64,000 bases of DNA from Synechococcus sp. BL107 (GCF_000153805.1 NZ_DS022298.1:8616-72615); one strand, 5' to 3'. Shown: positions 35,836-45,778, counted from the first letter of the stretch. A program made the numbers and translations. Notes: generated from the letters alone by a model not told the origin.

Positions 35836-36435
35836 CTATTGATTCATGATATTTATTGGGATCGAGATCCTCAAATCTCTGGACTTATTTTGCTCAACTT
35901 CATGCATCAACCATGCCGGGAAAATATATAATGAACCCGAATCAGGTTTAATGCCCAGCTTTTGTCTGCCCAAAATTTTTCCCTGGAAGCAATCATAATG
36001 ATTTGCAAAAAAAGCCTGAGAGCGCGGATCATGGAAAACTAGTGACCCGGCTCCAGGAGGAGCAGAAATATAGTAGACACTGGCCAGTATCGCATTTGCA
36101 TGATTATGGGCAGTATTATATCCACCAAATCCCTGAATATTTGCACCTGAACTTTGTACTCTCAGGCTTTTAATATTTACAGACAGAATTTCAGAACAAA
36201 CCTCAGCAACAAAAGCTCCCAAAGACGCCCAAAGAGGATTCTCTCTCAAGTCATCAATTTCAGCGGATTTCCAACCATTCACAAGAGATCGTGAAGTATT
36301 ATCAAGACCAGCATCGGCCATTTGATCTAATAGGAATTCACCAAAACGCGAGTTTTCTTCCTTAGCACGCGGATAAATGCTTTTCCATATAGGCGTTGAG
36401 AAGATCATTGAACGACTTGAAATATTTTTGCCCAT
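35836..36435 (-). CDS. 2OG-Fe(II) oxygenase-like protein (PF13759/TIGR02466 type)
   Basis: 199 aa from the ATG at 36435; 36408 (MIFSTPIWKSIY) or 36453 are alternatives. The family layout is visible: N-terminal FSTPIWKSIYP, W(K) helix region, then YNTAHNHANAILASVYYISA with candidate iron ligands H110/H112, SLVFHDPRSQ, and GSLYIFPAWLMHEVEQNKS with H178 and R189 before SIPINI. Such enzymes hydroxylate proteins or small molecules with 2-oxoglutarate and O2 and are common in cyanophages. The gene starts in the U-tract of the psbD terminator and is AT-rich, suggesting acquisition; the substrate is unknown. Confidence 0.75.
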   Translation of the reverse strand: MGKNISSRSMIFSTPIWKSIYPRAKEENSRFGEFLLDQMADAGLDNTSRSLVNGWKSAEIDDLRENPLWASLGAFVAEVCSEILSVNIKSLRVQSSGANIQGFGGYNTAHNHANAILASVYYISAPPGAGSLVFHDPRSQAFFANHYDCFQGKILGRQKLGIKPDSGSLYIFPAWLMHEVEQNKSRDLRISIPINIMNQ

Positions 36436-36461
36436 AAAAAAAGTGCCTGTCAAGGCACTTT
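36435..36461 (-). terminator. Terminator of psbD
   Basis: AAAGTGCC-TTGACA-GGCACTTT plus a T run on the minus strand, 22 bp after the psbD stop. The U-tract abuts the first ATG of the oxygenase gene. Confidence 0.88.
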
Positions 36462-36482
36462 ATAGGTTAAGAAAAAATCTAA

Positions 36483-37538
36483 TTAGAGAGCGTTACCGCG
36501 GGGCAGAACCTCTTCAGGGAAGACGAAGTTTTCATGCGGCTGGTCAGCCGGTGCCATCCAGGCACGCAGACCTTCATTCAGAAGAATGTTCTTGGTGTAG
36601 AAGGTCTCAAATTCGGGGTCCTCAGCAGCGCGGATTTCCTGTGACACGAAGTCATAGGCACGCAGGTTGAGGGCCAGACCGATGATGCCGATGGAGCTAG
36701 TCCAGAGGCCCATCACTGGCACGAACAGCATGAAGAAGTGCAGCCAGCGCTTGTTGGAGAACGCAATTCCGAAGATTTGGCTCCAGAAGCGGTTGGCGGT
36801 GACCATGGAATAGGTCTCTTCTTCCTGGGTGGGTTCGAACGCCTTAAAGGTGTTCGCTTGCTCACCATCCTCGAACAGTGTGTTTTCCACGGTTGCACCG
36901 TGAATCGCACACAACAGAGCGCCGCCCAAGATGCCGGCCACTCCCATCATGTGGAAGGGGTTCAGCGTCCAGTTGTGGAAGCCCTGCAAGAAGAGGAGGA
37001 AGCGGAAGATCGCTGCCACACCGAAGGATGGCGCGAAGAACCAGCTGCTCTGGCCGAGGGGGTACATCAGGAAAACACTGACGAACACCGCAATCGGGCC
37101 GGAGAAGGCGATGGCGTTGTAAGGACGAATGCCGACGAGACGAGCAATTTCGAACTGACGCAGCATGAAGCCGATCAGTGCGAAAGCACCGTGCAGGGCA
37201 ACAAAAGCCCAGAGGCCGCCGAGTTGACACCAGCGGACGAAATCGCCCTGGGCTTCTGGGCCCCAGAGCAGCAGCAAGCTGTGACCCATCGCGTCAGCGG
37301 GGGTCGAAACAGCAGCGGTGAGAAAGTTGCAACCTTCGAGGTACGACGACGCGATGCCGTGGGTGTACCAGGAGGTGACAAACGTGGTGCCGGTCAGCCA
37401 GCCACCGATAGCCATGTAGGCCGTCGGGAGCAGAAGAAGGCCAGACCAGCCAATGAATACGAAGCGGTCGCGCTTGAGCCAGTCATCGAGGACGTCAAAC
37501 CATCCCCGCTGAGGCGCGCGTCCTACAGCAATTGTCAT
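36483..37538 (-). CDS. psbD: Photosystem II D2 protein, stand-alone copy
   Basis: 351-aa reaction-centre protein D2: starts [20 protein letters not shown], contains the five-helix core with [17 protein letters not shown] (His ligand region) and ends [14 protein letters not shown], which separates it from D1. It binds the P680 partner chlorophyll, the accessory pheophytin, QA and the non-haem iron. No psbC follows; a terminator and an oxygenase gene do, so this is the monocistronic psbD2-type copy usually additional to psbDC. The leader lacks a clear Shine-Dalgarno sequence and contains a palindrome at 37547-37560. Confidence 0.97.
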
Positions 37539-37546
37539 GAGAGAGG

Positions 37547-37560
37547 CGCTTCATGAAGCG
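37547..37560. promoter_or_regulatory. Palindrome in the psbD leader
   Basis: CGCTTCATGAAGCG is a perfect 14-bp palindrome, 8 bases before the psbD start, where a ribosome-binding site would lie. Just beyond it, GTTACATC on the plus strand resembles one half of an HLR1 (RpaB) site; I see no second half at the right spacing. Confidence 0.4.
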
Positions 37561-37703
37561 TTACATCTGCGAGCCTAGGGGCAGAAATGCGAAATGGGGA
37601 CTGCTCTTTGCGCTGATTCGTAGGGATAAGTGAAAATGCCTACGCATGAACAGCCGAAGCTGCGCTCCCTTCGCGAAGATGCATACACATTGAACGGATT
37701 GCT

Positions 37704-37967
37704 GTGTACGTCATCGAGCTAACTCTTCGGATGAGCCCAATTCCAGTGTCTGTGCAACGAAAAGAACCGAGCGATGCAGAGGCGCTTTATCAAGAGATTC
37801 GCCAAGCCATCGATCACGGGCAGCCCCGCCTCATCGATCTCACTTGCGAGAAAGTAGAGGGGAAAAAAGCCTCGCTCCTCATCAGTGAAGTTCTCGCTGT
37901 TCAGCTTTATGAGAAAGCTTCAGCAGCAGGTGGCAGCAAACGGCCTGGCTTCTCCCTTGAGTCCTGA
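37704..37967 (+). CDS. UPF0367 family protein
   Basis: 87 aa, GTG start. [20 protein letters not shown] and [20 protein letters not shown] are the conserved core of the cyanobacterial UPF0367 family; no function is established. Soluble, no signal peptide. It is divergent from psbD with 165 bp between starts, and its 3' end overlaps the ABC ATPase gene. Confidence 0.9.
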   Translation: MYVIELTLRMSPIPVSVQRKEPSDAEALYQEIRQAIDHGQPRLIDLTCEKVEGKKASLLISEVLAVQLYEKASAAGGSKRPGFSLES

Positions 37968-38646
37968 TCAAGGACACGCCGAACTTCATGTCGATTCAGT
38001 CAGCCATCGCTGGCAGAACGGTGACCCTGTTCTGAATCGCTGCAACCTGACAATCCAGAGGCCAGGCCTTTGGATGTTGGTGGGCAGCAATGGCAGCGGC
38101 AAAAGCACGTTATTTCGCCTGATCGCTGGCTTGCTTGAACTGCAAGCTGGGTCCATCGAATGCAAACAACGGGCTGCGCTGGTTTTTCAAAATCCTGATC
38201 ACCAATTACTCCTTCCGAGTTGTGGCAGCGACGTTTTATTAGGAATCGGATCGAATCAATCGATGGATCAACGGCGGATGAAGGTGGAAGCCTGCCTTGA
38301 TCAACTTGGGCTTCATGGCCTAGCAACCCGGCCTATCCATACCCTCAGCGGAGGGCAGAAACAACGGCTTGCCATCGCCGGCGCCCTGGCTAGCAATGCT
38401 GGACTTCTCCTTCTAGACGAACCCACCGCTCTGCTTGACCCGCAAAGCCAGCGCACCGTCCTTACGGCGGTCCACACGCTTTGCCATCACCCCACAAGAC
38501 CGATCACCGCCCTTTGGATTACCCATCGACTGGAGGAACTCGATGAAGCGGACGGCGCTGCGCAGATGGACCATGGACGCATTGGCCCTTGGAGCACTGG
38601 GCGAGAACTTCGCCAACGCTTGCAGTCTGGGAGGTCTGACAGGTAA
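37909..38646 (+). CDS. ABC transporter ATP-binding protein
   Basis: About 245 aa: Walker [14 protein letters not shown]-loop VFQNPDHQ, signature [15 protein letters not shown], Walker [13 protein letters not shown] and H-loop WITHRLEEL are all intact. The QNPDHQLL Q-loop resembles energy-coupling-factor or cobalt-type ATPases, so a vitamin or metal importer partner is plausible; no permease is adjacent. The start is unsure: ATG 37909, ATG 37885 or TTG 37957 (which would overlap UPF0367 by only 11 bp). It ends 16 bp before tRNA-Asn. Confidence 0.88.
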   Translation: MRKLQQQVAANGLASPLSPDQGHAELHVDSVSHRWQNGDPVLNRCNLTIQRPGLWMLVGSNGSGKSTLFRLIAGLLELQAGSIECKQRAALVFQNPDHQLLLPSCGSDVLLGIGSNQSMDQRRMKVEACLDQLGLHGLATRPIHTLSGGQKQRLAIAGALASNAGLLLLDEPTALLDPQSQRTVLTAVHTLCHHPTRPITALWITHRLEELDEADGAAQMDHGRIGPWSTGRELRQRLQSGRSDR

Positions 38647-38662
38647 GTTCTTCGAGTCTCAT

Positions 38663-38734
38663 TCCTCGGTAGCTCAGCGGTAGAGCGGTCGACTGTTAAT
38701 CGATTGGTCGCAGGTTCGAATCCCGCCCGGGGAG
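38663..38734 (+). tRNA. trnN: tRNA-Asn (GUU)
   Basis: 72-nt cloverleaf: acceptor TCCTCGG/CCGGGGA with discriminator G, D-arm GCTC...GAGC, anticodon arm GTCGA-CTGTTAA-TCGAT giving anticodon GUU, and T-arm with TTCGAAT. CCA is not encoded. A T run and a terminator follow directly. Confidence 0.96.
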
Positions 38735-38742
38735 TTTTTTGT

Positions 38743-38770
38743 AAGCCACAGCCCACGCTGTGGCTTTTTT
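38743..38770 (+). terminator. Terminator after tRNA-Asn
   Basis: AAGCCACAG-CCCACG-CTGTGGCTT followed by TTTT: nine-pair stem and U-tract. It ends the ABC ATPase/tRNA transcription unit. Confidence 0.9.
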
Positions 38771-39020
38771 ATTGACGGCAAAAGAAATTTCATGACAGCT
38801 GGTTGCTGGAAGCGGAAGACTTCCTGAACAGATCCGACGGCGAGCCCAAGGGGAGAAACGACCATATGCTTTGCAGCGCAATGGTTTTCATCTCCTAACA
38901 AGACACAGCTGCATCCGACTGAAATCTGCAGAAACCAGAAAAGCTTGAGAGAATCTGCGCAGCGTTGCTCAACCATCCGAACCACGCTCTCAATCCTCCA
39001 ACTGTTCCTCTGCCGAACCG

Positions 39021-39800
39021 ATGAAGCCCTGCATCCTGTTGATCGAAGACGACCAGGACATGCGCGACCTGGTAAGCGGCCACTTAGAGCACAGCGGCTT
39101 CGACGTTCAGCGCGCAGACGACGGGATCAAAGGGCAGGCGCTGGCTTTGCAATACATCCCAGATTTAATCCTTCTTGATCTGATGCTGCCCAAAGTGGAC
39201 GGCCTCACTTTGTGCCAACGCTTGCGTCGAGACGAGCGCACCGCAGGCATTCCAATCTTGATGCTCACCGCTCTCGGTGGAACCAAAGACAAAGTGAGCG
39301 GTTTCAACTCCGGTGCCGACGATTACCTCACCAAACCTTTCGACCTTGAGGAACTTCAAGTTCGTATCAAGGCTCTGCTCCGCCGCAGTGATCGCGCTCC
39401 ATTGGGAGCCAGCAATCAGAACGAAATCCTCAGCTACGGCCCTCTCACCCTTGTTCCTGAAAGATTTGAAGCGATCTGGTTTGACAGCCCAGTTCGTTTA
39501 ACTCATCTGGAATTCGAATTGCTGCATTGCCTCCTGCAGCGCCATGGACAAACTGTGGCCCCATCATTGATTTTGAAGGAAGTCTGGGGATACGAACCCG
39601 ATGACGACATCGAAACAATCCGTGTACATGTCCGACACCTACGCACCAAACTCGAGCCCGATCCACGCAAACCTCGGTTCATCAAAACGGTGTATCGGGC
39701 GGGTTATTGCCTAGAGCTTCCCTCCGGTGGACAACTCGATGATGTGGTGTCGCTTGCTCGGGAAGAGCGCAAACAGCAGGGCGACCGCGCAACCGCATAA
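39021..39800 (+). CDS. rpaA: Response regulator RpaA
   Basis: 259-aa OmpR-type regulator. The receiver domain has D53 (LLDLMLP) as phosphate acceptor and K at YLTKPF; the winged-helix domain reads [20 protein letters not shown] and [17 protein letters not shown]. The linker and [19 protein letters not shown] are RpaA-specific. RpaA is the main output regulator of the Kai clock through SasA in cyanobacteria and also affects phycobilisome association. It is preceded by 250 bp without a gene and convergent with holB. Confidence 0.93.
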   Translation: MKPCILLIEDDQDMRDLVSGHLEHSGFDVQRADDGIKGQALALQYIPDLILLDLMLPKVDGLTLCQRLRRDERTAGIPILMLTALGGTKDKVSGFNSGADDYLTKPFDLEELQVRIKALLRRSDRAPLGASNQNEILSYGPLTLVPERFEAIWFDSPVRLTHLEFELLHCLLQRHGQTVAPSLILKEVWGYEPDDDIETIRVHVRHLRTKLEPDPRKPRFIKTVYRAGYCLELPSGGQLDDVVSLAREERKQQGDRATA

Positions 39801-39805
39801 AACTA

Positions 39806-40762
39806 TTAAGCCAAAGCAGCGTTTGCATCTGTCGTTAGATCCAACAGCGCCACTTCCCAGGCCAGTCTTGGTTGTACGAACGACAACAAATGACGCCGTA
39901 ATGTCTCCAACCGTTTGAGGGAGTGAACATCTCCAGAAGCCGCCCATAACGCTTGTTGCCACCAATCGATCAGCCACAGTTGCTGCTCGCCATCCAACGC
40001 TTCGCACACGTCGCGTGCCAAACCGAGGGCATGCATGGGTTCTTTGGGCAACTGCCGTAGCCGAGGCATCAACTCCGTCGGAAGAGCAGCCCAGCGACTC
40101 CGATGGTCAAGAAGTGCTCCAGGAGAACCCGCCGCCATAGCCAGGAGCTCTGGCGGATCGTGCTCGACAGCATCCAAACGATGTAAGACCTGAGCAACCG
40201 AAGCAACATCGAGCCGAACAAACCGGATCAACTGGCAACGCGAACGGATTGTGCTGAGAAGGCGCTCAGGAGCGGCCGTTAGCAAGATCAAGAGTCCGTG
40301 CCCAGGCTCCTCCAACGTTTTGAGCAAAGCATTCGCCGCGGCTTCCGCCATGGCTTCAGCGGATTCAATCACCACCATTCCACGGGTGGATTCCACAGGC
40401 TGACGAGCAAGCGCACGACTGACGCCACGGATCTGCTCGAGCCGCAACTGTGGTGGTGTTCGTCGGCTCACTCCAGCCTCCACCGCCTCATCGCGCGTGA
40501 GAAGCCGACCTTGATGCTGAAAGGTGGGCTCAATCCAAACGAGGTCAGGATGGTTTCGCGCCTCAAGACGACGCCTCGCACGCTCGCAACCCGCACCCTC
40601 ACTTAATACTCCCTCTAGAAAACGCAACGCCGCTAAACGTCGCCCGACCCCGTCTGGCCCAGCGAACAGATAAGCGGGAGCAACACGCTTGTGTTGAAGG
40701 GCCGCATCAAGCAAATGAACAGCTAACGGCTGCCCAACCAAGCCATCAAACAGTGCACTCAC
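39806..40762 (-). CDS. holB: DNA polymerase III delta-prime subunit
   Basis: 318 aa from the GTG at 40762, overlapping the tmk stop (GTGA). It is an AAA+ clamp-loader subunit: LVGQPLAVHLLDAALQHKR, a degenerate P-loop FAGPDGVGRRLAALR (Arg where Lys is usual, as expected for non-hydrolysing delta-prime), MVVIESAEAMAEAAANALLK and EEPGHGLLILLTAAPERLL with the SRC-type sensor IRSRCQLIRF. The zinc module of tau-type subunits is not evident. It is the third gene of copA-tmk-holB. Confidence 0.9.
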   Translation of the reverse strand: MSALFDGLVGQPLAVHLLDAALQHKRVAPAYLFAGPDGVGRRLAALRFLEGVLSEGAGCERARRRLEARNHPDLVWIEPTFQHQGRLLTRDEAVEAGVSRRTPPQLRLEQIRGVSRALARQPVESTRGMVVIESAEAMAEAAANALLKTLEEPGHGLLILLTAAPERLLSTIRSRCQLIRFVRLDVASVAQVLHRLDAVEHDPPELLAMAAGSPGALLDHRSRWAALPTELMPRLRQLPKEPMHALGLARDVCEALDGEQQLWLIDWWQQALWAASGDVHSLKRLETLRRHLLSFVQPRLAWEVALLDLTTDANAALA

Positions 40763-41388
40763 TGCAAGGACTCCCGCAAGATTTGTTCCAACTCCTGACT
40801 GAGTTGCGACACGGACTGCTGTGCATCCAACCGACACCAATTGCGTTGCTCAGCAAGGGCTGAAAAACCATCAGCGACGCGGTGCAAAAAAGCACGACCC
40901 TCGGCTTCGATTCGATCCTCTTTCTCCCCATGACGACGCTGCAAACTCACCTCCACGGGCACCATCAACCAGACGGTTAGATCTGGCTCTAAGCCAGTGG
41001 TCGCAATCGATTCCAAACGTGTAATCAACGGACGATCCAAGCCGCGGCCATAGCCCTGATAAGCAAGAGTGGATCCTGCGAAGCGATCGCTCAACACCCA
41101 ATCCCCCCGTAGAAGAGCCGGTCGAATCACCGAATCCACGTGCTGGGCACGATCTGCGGCATAGAGAAGAAGCTCCGCTGTCACCGATGGCACCTGATCA
41201 GCTTCGGTGTGCAGTAACAACTCGCGAATCGACTGACCCAAGGGAGTCCCGCCAGGCTCACGGGTACAGACCAATCGCGCCGTGGAAGGCATTAGGCCAC
41301 TCGCCGGCAACCATTGGGCTAGATGACGAATCTGAGTGGATTTACCGCAACCGTCGATCCCGTCGAGAACGATGAAGCGGCCAGTCAT
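40759..41388 (-). CDS. tmk: Thymidylate kinase
   Basis: 209 aa from the ATG at 41388, which overlaps the copA stop (ATGA); longer upstream starts run into copA. It phosphorylates dTMP to dTDP. P-loop FIVLDGIDGCGKSTQI, the REPGGTPLGQSIRELLL motif with the DR(E) Arg, and DRFAGSTLAYQGYGRGL are diagnostic. Confidence 0.96.
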   Translation of the reverse strand: MTGRFIVLDGIDGCGKSTQIRHLAQWLPASGLMPSTARLVCTREPGGTPLGQSIRELLLHTEADQVPSVTAELLLYAADRAQHVDSVIRPALLRGDWVLSDRFAGSTLAYQGYGRGLDRPLITRLESIATTGLEPDLTVWLMVPVEVSLQRRHGEKEDRIEAEGRAFLHRVADGFSALAEQRNWCRLDAQQSVSQLSQELEQILRESLQ

Positions 41389-43712
41389 ATCCGTAATGCC
41401 AAAGCATTCACCACCACTGTGATCGAGCTCAAAGCCATCAACAATGCCGCGAAAGGGGGGGAGAGCAACAAACCCTGACTTGGCAGCAACACACCGGCTG
41501 CAATGGGAAGAGCAATCAGGTTGTACCCAAAAGCCCAAAAGAGGTTTTGACGGACTTTATTCAGAGTTCGCCGCGCCAATGAAAGCGCTTCAGGAAGGTT
41601 GTCCAAACGATCGCCAAGCAAAACAAGATCGGCGGTGTCTTGAGCAATCTGTGTTCCTGTGCCAATGGCAATGCCCAAATCAGCCGCGGCCAAAGCAGGA
41701 GCGTCGTTGATGCCATCACCCACCATCGCCACTCGCCCTTCTTGACGGAGCTGCTCCAATCGCTCGAGTTTCTGTTGAGGAAGCATCTGCCAACCCAGGT
41801 CAGCTTCGGCAAAGCCCAGCCTCTCGCCGAGGCGACGTACCGCCACTTCACGATCACCACTGAAGATGGCGAGCTTGAGACCGGAGGTACGAAGCCGATC
41901 CAATGACGGGGCTACATCAGGCCGTTGCTGGTCTTCAACTTGCAGTAATCCGACCAAAACTTGTCCAACCGAAACCGCGACCACCGATCCCTGAGCCGCG
42001 GCCAACCAAGCCGTTGCTGCAGCGGAGAAGTCGACACCGAAACTCTGCAACCAAGCTGGCTTACCAACCCGTAGGTCACCGGCCACCCCATCCAGCTCAC
42101 CGCAAAGGCCTTCCCCAGACACTGTGGACACACGGGTGGCATCGATCAACGCCAATTCACGCCGTTGCGCCTCTTGCAGCAGCGCGTAGGCCAGCGGATG
42201 GCGGCTGCTCTGCTCCAGGCTCGCGGCCCACTGCAACAAGCGATCGGGATCATCACCAAACACGTCGGTGACCAACGGCCGCCCCAACGTGAGCGTGCCG
42301 GTCTTATCGAAGACCACCTGATCCAGGGCTGCTGCGGTTTCGATCACATCTCCACCCCGAAACAACCAACCGCGTCGCGCTGCCAAACCGGTGGACACAG
42401 TGATCACGGTGGGAGTTGCCAAGCCCAACGCACAGGGGCATGCCACCACAAGCACCGCAATCGTGAGTTGGAGCGCTAAGCCGATCGGCGTGGTGGCACC
42501 ACTGCCCAATCCACTGTGATGGGACTGAGCGCCATGGACCATGCCGTGAGCCATGCCATGGGCATGGGGCAGACCTGGAGCATCGGCCTGCAACACCTGG
42601 GGCCAATGCGACGCACCAAACAGCCACCAAAACAAAAAGGTTGCAAGGGCCAAGGCCATCACGCCGTAGCAGAACCGTCCTGCTACCCGATCCGCCAACC
42701 CTTGAATGGGTGCTCGACGCGCCTGGGCCTGCTCAACCAACCGGATAATGCGAGCGAGAGCGGTGTCGGAACCCACCCTGCTCACCTCAAGAACAAGCGG
42801 CGCTTCCAAATTCAAACTGCCGGACGACAGTTCAGTACCAGGTTCCACTTGGAGGGGCATTGGTTCTCCGGTGAGGCTGGAAACATCCACCGCAGAAAGC
42901 CCCTCGCGAACCACTCCATCAACAGGAATGCGATCTCCAGCCAAAAGCTGGACACGTTCTCCTGGCCGCAGAGCACCAACTCGGACCTCACGAATCTCTC
43001 CATCCGTCAAAACCAAACGAGCCGTTTCGGGCTGCAATTGCGCTAGTTGCTGCAACGCCTGCCCCGTTCGGAAACGAGCCCGTTCTTCGAGGAAGCGCCC
43101 CAAAAGCACGAATCCCAGCAACATCACCGGCTCGTTGAAAAAGCACGGCCAACCCACCTTGGGCCACACCAAGGCCACCAAGCTGGCCAGATAAGCGCTA
43201 CCCACCCCCAGCCCCACCAGGGTGTCCATGCTCGGGGCTCCGACACGGGCTGCTTTTATGCCCCCAACCAGGATCTGGCGGCCTGGGCCAAACAAGGCGA
43301 CCGTCGCCAAGCCAGCGTGGAACGAAAGGCTGCCAATCACCGGCACCGACAATTGACCGGCTTCGCTGAGGTGCCCCATCACCGACAGCAGCAGCAGCAC
43401 CAGCGCAACCATCAACTGACGCCACTGACGCCACCAACTCAAGCCAGGGGATCCAGTCGTCCCGTTAAGACCCGGCTGAAACTCCAAGGAACGTTCACGG
43501 GCTGGGAATCCCCGCGCCGCCAAAGCTGCCAGTACATCGTCGACATTGCCGTCTGACTCAGCCAAATCCAGCCAAGCAGCACGACTGACCAAGTTCACAT
43601 CAGCCCGCTGCACACCCGGCTGCTCAAGCAACGTGCGTTCAACCGCGGACACGCAACCGCCACACTTCATCCCTTCCACATCCAGGACGACGGTCTGCAT
43701 CGCAGAACTCAC
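41385..43712 (-). CDS. Copper-type P1B ATPase
   Basis: 775 aa. N-terminal HMA domain with GMKCGGC (C17, C20), eight-helix layout, intramembrane [13 protein letters not shown], phosphorylation site DKTGTLT, and [19 protein letters not shown]. The CPC motif and HMA point to Cu(I) transport: either export, or PacS/CtaA-type delivery to thylakoid plastocyanin and cytochrome oxidase. A His/Met-rich external loop (about 42508-42576) precedes the CPC helix. It is the first gene of an operon with tmk and holB, divergent from ycf3, which makes photosynthetic copper supply plausible. Confidence 0.93.
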   Translation of the reverse strand: MSSAMQTVVLDVEGMKCGGCVSAVERTLLEQPGVQRADVNLVSRAAWLDLAESDGNVDDVLAALAARGFPARERSLEFQPGLNGTTGSPGLSWWRQWRQLMVALVLLLLSVMGHLSEAGQLSVPVIGSLSFHAGLATVALFGPGRQILVGGIKAARVGAPSMDTLVGLGVGSAYLASLVALVWPKVGWPCFFNEPVMLLGFVLLGRFLEERARFRTGQALQQLAQLQPETARLVLTDGEIREVRVGALRPGERVQLLAGDRIPVDGVVREGLSAVDVSSLTGEPMPLQVEPGTELSSGSLNLEAPLVLEVSRVGSDTALARIIRLVEQAQARRAPIQGLADRVAGRFCYGVMALALATFLFWWLFGASHWPQVLQADAPGLPHAHGMAHGMVHGAQSHHSGLGSGATTPIGLALQLTIAVLVVACPCALGLATPTVITVSTGLAARRGWLFRGGDVIETAAALDQVVFDKTGTLTLGRPLVTDVFGDDPDRLLQWAASLEQSSRHPLAYALLQEAQRRELALIDATRVSTVSGEGLCGELDGVAGDLRVGKPAWLQSFGVDFSAAATAWLAAAQGSVVAVSVGQVLVGLLQVEDQQRPDVAPSLDRLRTSGLKLAIFSGDREVAVRRLGERLGFAEADLGWQMLPQQKLERLEQLRQEGRVAMVGDGINDAPALAAADLGIAIGTGTQIAQDTADLVLLGDRLDNLPEALSLARRTLNKVRQNLFWAFGYNLIALPIAAGVLLPSQGLLLSPPFAALLMALSSITVVVNALALRI

Positions 43713-43787
43713 AAGCGATCAATCGTTACGACCACGCTAGGTCGGATGACAGGCCCGTCAGGATGGAGTGACATCAACCGGCGCGCC

Positions 43788-44309
43788 GTGCCCCGCAGCA
43801 ACCGCAACGACAACTTCATCGACAAAAGCTTCACGGTGATGGCGGACTTAATCGTCAAGCTGCTGCCGATCAATGCCCGCTCGAAAGAGGCCTACGTCTA
43901 TTACCGAGACGGACTGTCCGCCCAAAACGATGGTGACTATGCCGAAGCACTTGAAAACTACGACGAAGCCCTAAAGCTTGAAACCGACCCCACCGACCGT
44001 GGTGAAACCCTCAAGAACATGGCCATCATTTACATGTCGAACGGTGAGGAGGAACGGGCGATCGAGACCTACCAGAAAGCTCTGGATGAAAACCCAAAAC
44101 AACCCTCATGCCTCAAAAACATGGGGCTGATCTTTGAGAAGTGGGGCCGTATCGCTGAAGAAAGTGGTCAACAGGATGATGCGGATCGCTGGTTTGACCA
44201 AGCTGCAGACGTCTGGACTCAAGCGGTACGACTCAATCCCGGTGGTTATCTCGATATCGAAAACTGGTTGAAATCCACCGGTCGCAGCAACGTCGACGTG
44301 TACTTCTAG
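43788..44309 (+). CDS. ycf3: Photosystem I assembly protein Ycf3
   Basis: 173 aa from the GTG at 43788 ([20 protein letters not shown]), the usual Ycf3 length; an upstream start at 43746 is not needed. Three TPR motifs, including [20 protein letters not shown] and [20 protein letters not shown], bind PsaA/PsaB during photosystem I assembly. Convergent with radA and divergent from the copper ATPase. Confidence 0.96.
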   Translation: MPRSNRNDNFIDKSFTVMADLIVKLLPINARSKEAYVYYRDGLSAQNDGDYAEALENYDEALKLETDPTDRGETLKNMAIIYMSNGEEERAIETYQKALDENPKQPSCLKNMGLIFEKWGRIAEESGQQDDADRWFDQAADVWTQAVRLNPGGYLDIENWLKSTGRSNVDVYF

Positions 44310-44313
44310 AGGG

Positions 44314-45711
44314 CTAATTCTGGTCAGTCCGCACCTCATCGCCGAGCGCTAAAACAAGCGCCTCGGTGACATTGGCGGCCTCAAGCAAGGCCAGATCCAA
44401 CCCAGAAGCCAGTGCCCCTAAACCACTGCCGGACGGCACCACAGCCCGACGGAACCCCAGCCGAGCCGCTTCTTGCAACCGCAGTTCAAGTTGACCGACT
44501 GGTCTGAGTTGCCCCCCCAACCCGAGTTCTCCGATCAACACGGTTCCCGGGGGGAGGGTGAGGTCTCGAAAACTCGCCACAACCGCAGCTGCCACTCCAA
44601 GGTCGGCAGCTGGCTCCTCCACATCCAAACCGCCAGCCACGGCGAGATAGCAATCGAAACGGGACAGGGGAATACCCATGTGCTTCTCCAACACCGCCAA
44701 GATCTGGTGCAACCGATTGGTGCCGATGCCCGTAGCCGTTCGGCGTGGACTGGCGTAGCTGGTGACATTCACCAACGCCTGAAGATCCACCACCAGGGAC
44801 CGGGTGCCCTCACAGGCCACGATGGTGGCCACCCCTGATGCACGGGCATCACTGAGGAACAGCTCACTGGGGTTCCCCACTTCCGCCAAACCTCCTGCCT
44901 GCATCTCAAACAAGCCCAATTCGTGGGTGGCACCAAAACGATTTTTCACCGCACGTAGCAATCGATGGCTGGCAAATCGGTCACCTTCAAAAGTGAGCAC
45001 CGCATCGACTAAGTGCTCAAGCACCTTGGGACCCGCCAACATCCCTTCCTTCGTGACATGTCCCACCAACAGAAGGGCCGTGTTCTGGCGCTTGGCCAAG
45101 CGCTGCAGTGATGCAGCACATTCCCGTACCTGACCAACGGATCCTGGGGCGCTGGTGAGGTTGGGGTCGTGCAACGCCTGAATGCTGTCAATGATCGCGA
45201 CCGCCGGGCGGAGGGCCTCAAGTTCCTCCAAAACCAAGTCGAGATCGGTCTCGGCCAGCAGTTGTAGATCGGAGGTCTCCCCTGCCAAGCGCTGCCAACG
45301 CAATTTCACTTGTTGCGCGGATTCCTCAGCACTCACATAGAGCACAGAACTGTGAGCTGCCATGGCCGAAGCGCTTTGCAGAAGAAGGGTGCTTTTGCCA
45401 ATGCCTGGATCCCCTCCAACGAGCACAAGCGACCCGGGCACCAAACCGCTCCCCAAAACGCGGTCAAACTCAGTCGATCCCGTCTGCAAACGCTGCAGAG
45501 GTTGGTCGTCCAGCGACGCCATCGCGGTGGAACGTCGGGGGGAAGGAGCACTCTCCTGATTGGGCGCAGCACGGCGGCGGCGGCCATCGGTGGATGGCTG
45601 GGATTGCTCAACCAGGGAGTTCCAACTCCCGCACTCAGGACAACGTCCAAAGAACTGTCGCGCCTTCGCACCACAGGCTTGACAAACAAAAATGGCGGTG
45701 GGCTTAGGCAA
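44314..45711 (-). CDS. radA: DNA repair protein RadA
   Basis: 465 aa. N-terminal zinc finger CQACGAKARQFFGRCPECGSW, RecA-like ATPase with Walker A GGDPGIGKSTLLLQ, the RadA-specific KNRFGATHELG, and a C-terminal Lon-protease-like domain (GLDVEEPAADLGVAAAVVAS). It drives branch migration in recombinational repair. Convergent with ycf3; divergent from rpaB with 89 bp between starts. Confidence 0.96.
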   Translation of the reverse strand: MPKPTAIFVCQACGAKARQFFGRCPECGSWNSLVEQSQPSTDGRRRRAAPNQESAPSPRRSTAMASLDDQPLQRLQTGSTEFDRVLGSGLVPGSLVLVGGDPGIGKSTLLLQSASAMAAHSSVLYVSAEESAQQVKLRWQRLAGETSDLQLLAETDLDLVLEELEALRPAVAIIDSIQALHDPNLTSAPGSVGQVRECAASLQRLAKRQNTALLLVGHVTKEGMLAGPKVLEHLVDAVLTFEGDRFASHRLLRAVKNRFGATHELGLFEMQAGGLAEVGNPSELFLSDARASGVATIVACEGTRSLVVDLQALVNVTSYASPRRTATGIGTNRLHQILAVLEKHMGIPLSRFDCYLAVAGGLDVEEPAADLGVAAAVVASFRDLTLPPGTVLIGELGLGGQLRPVGQLELRLQEAARLGFRRAVVPSGSGLGALASGLDLALLEAANVTEALVLALGDEVRTDQN

Positions 45712-45734
45712 TGCGAACTGTGAAGAAAGTTGCT

Positions 45735-45778
45735 GTTACGTGAACCAAAGGGGGTCTGCCCTTTTATTTGTTACGTGA
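45735..45778 (+). promoter_or_regulatory. Direct repeats upstream of rpaB
   Basis: GTTACGTGA occurs at 45735-45743 and again at 45770-45778, each preceded by T, 35 bp apart, in the radA-rpaB gap. The sequence partly resembles the GTTACA core of RpaB-bound HLR1 sites, but the spacing differs from that of HLR1. Confidence 0.4.

Noticed and set aside
36738-37556. 272-codon plus-strand open frame opposite psbD
   Set aside because: It mirrors the highly conserved psbD codons, has no protein-family features, and comes from biased third positions of the real gene.
37547-37575. Complete HLR1 site upstream of psbD
   Set aside because: Only one half-site-like GTTACATC is visible; the second half with proper spacing is missing.
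33936-38734. Integrative element inserted at tRNA-Asn
   Set aside because: No integrase, no repeated tRNA 3' end, and psbD plus conserved genes lie between the AT-rich islet and the tRNA.
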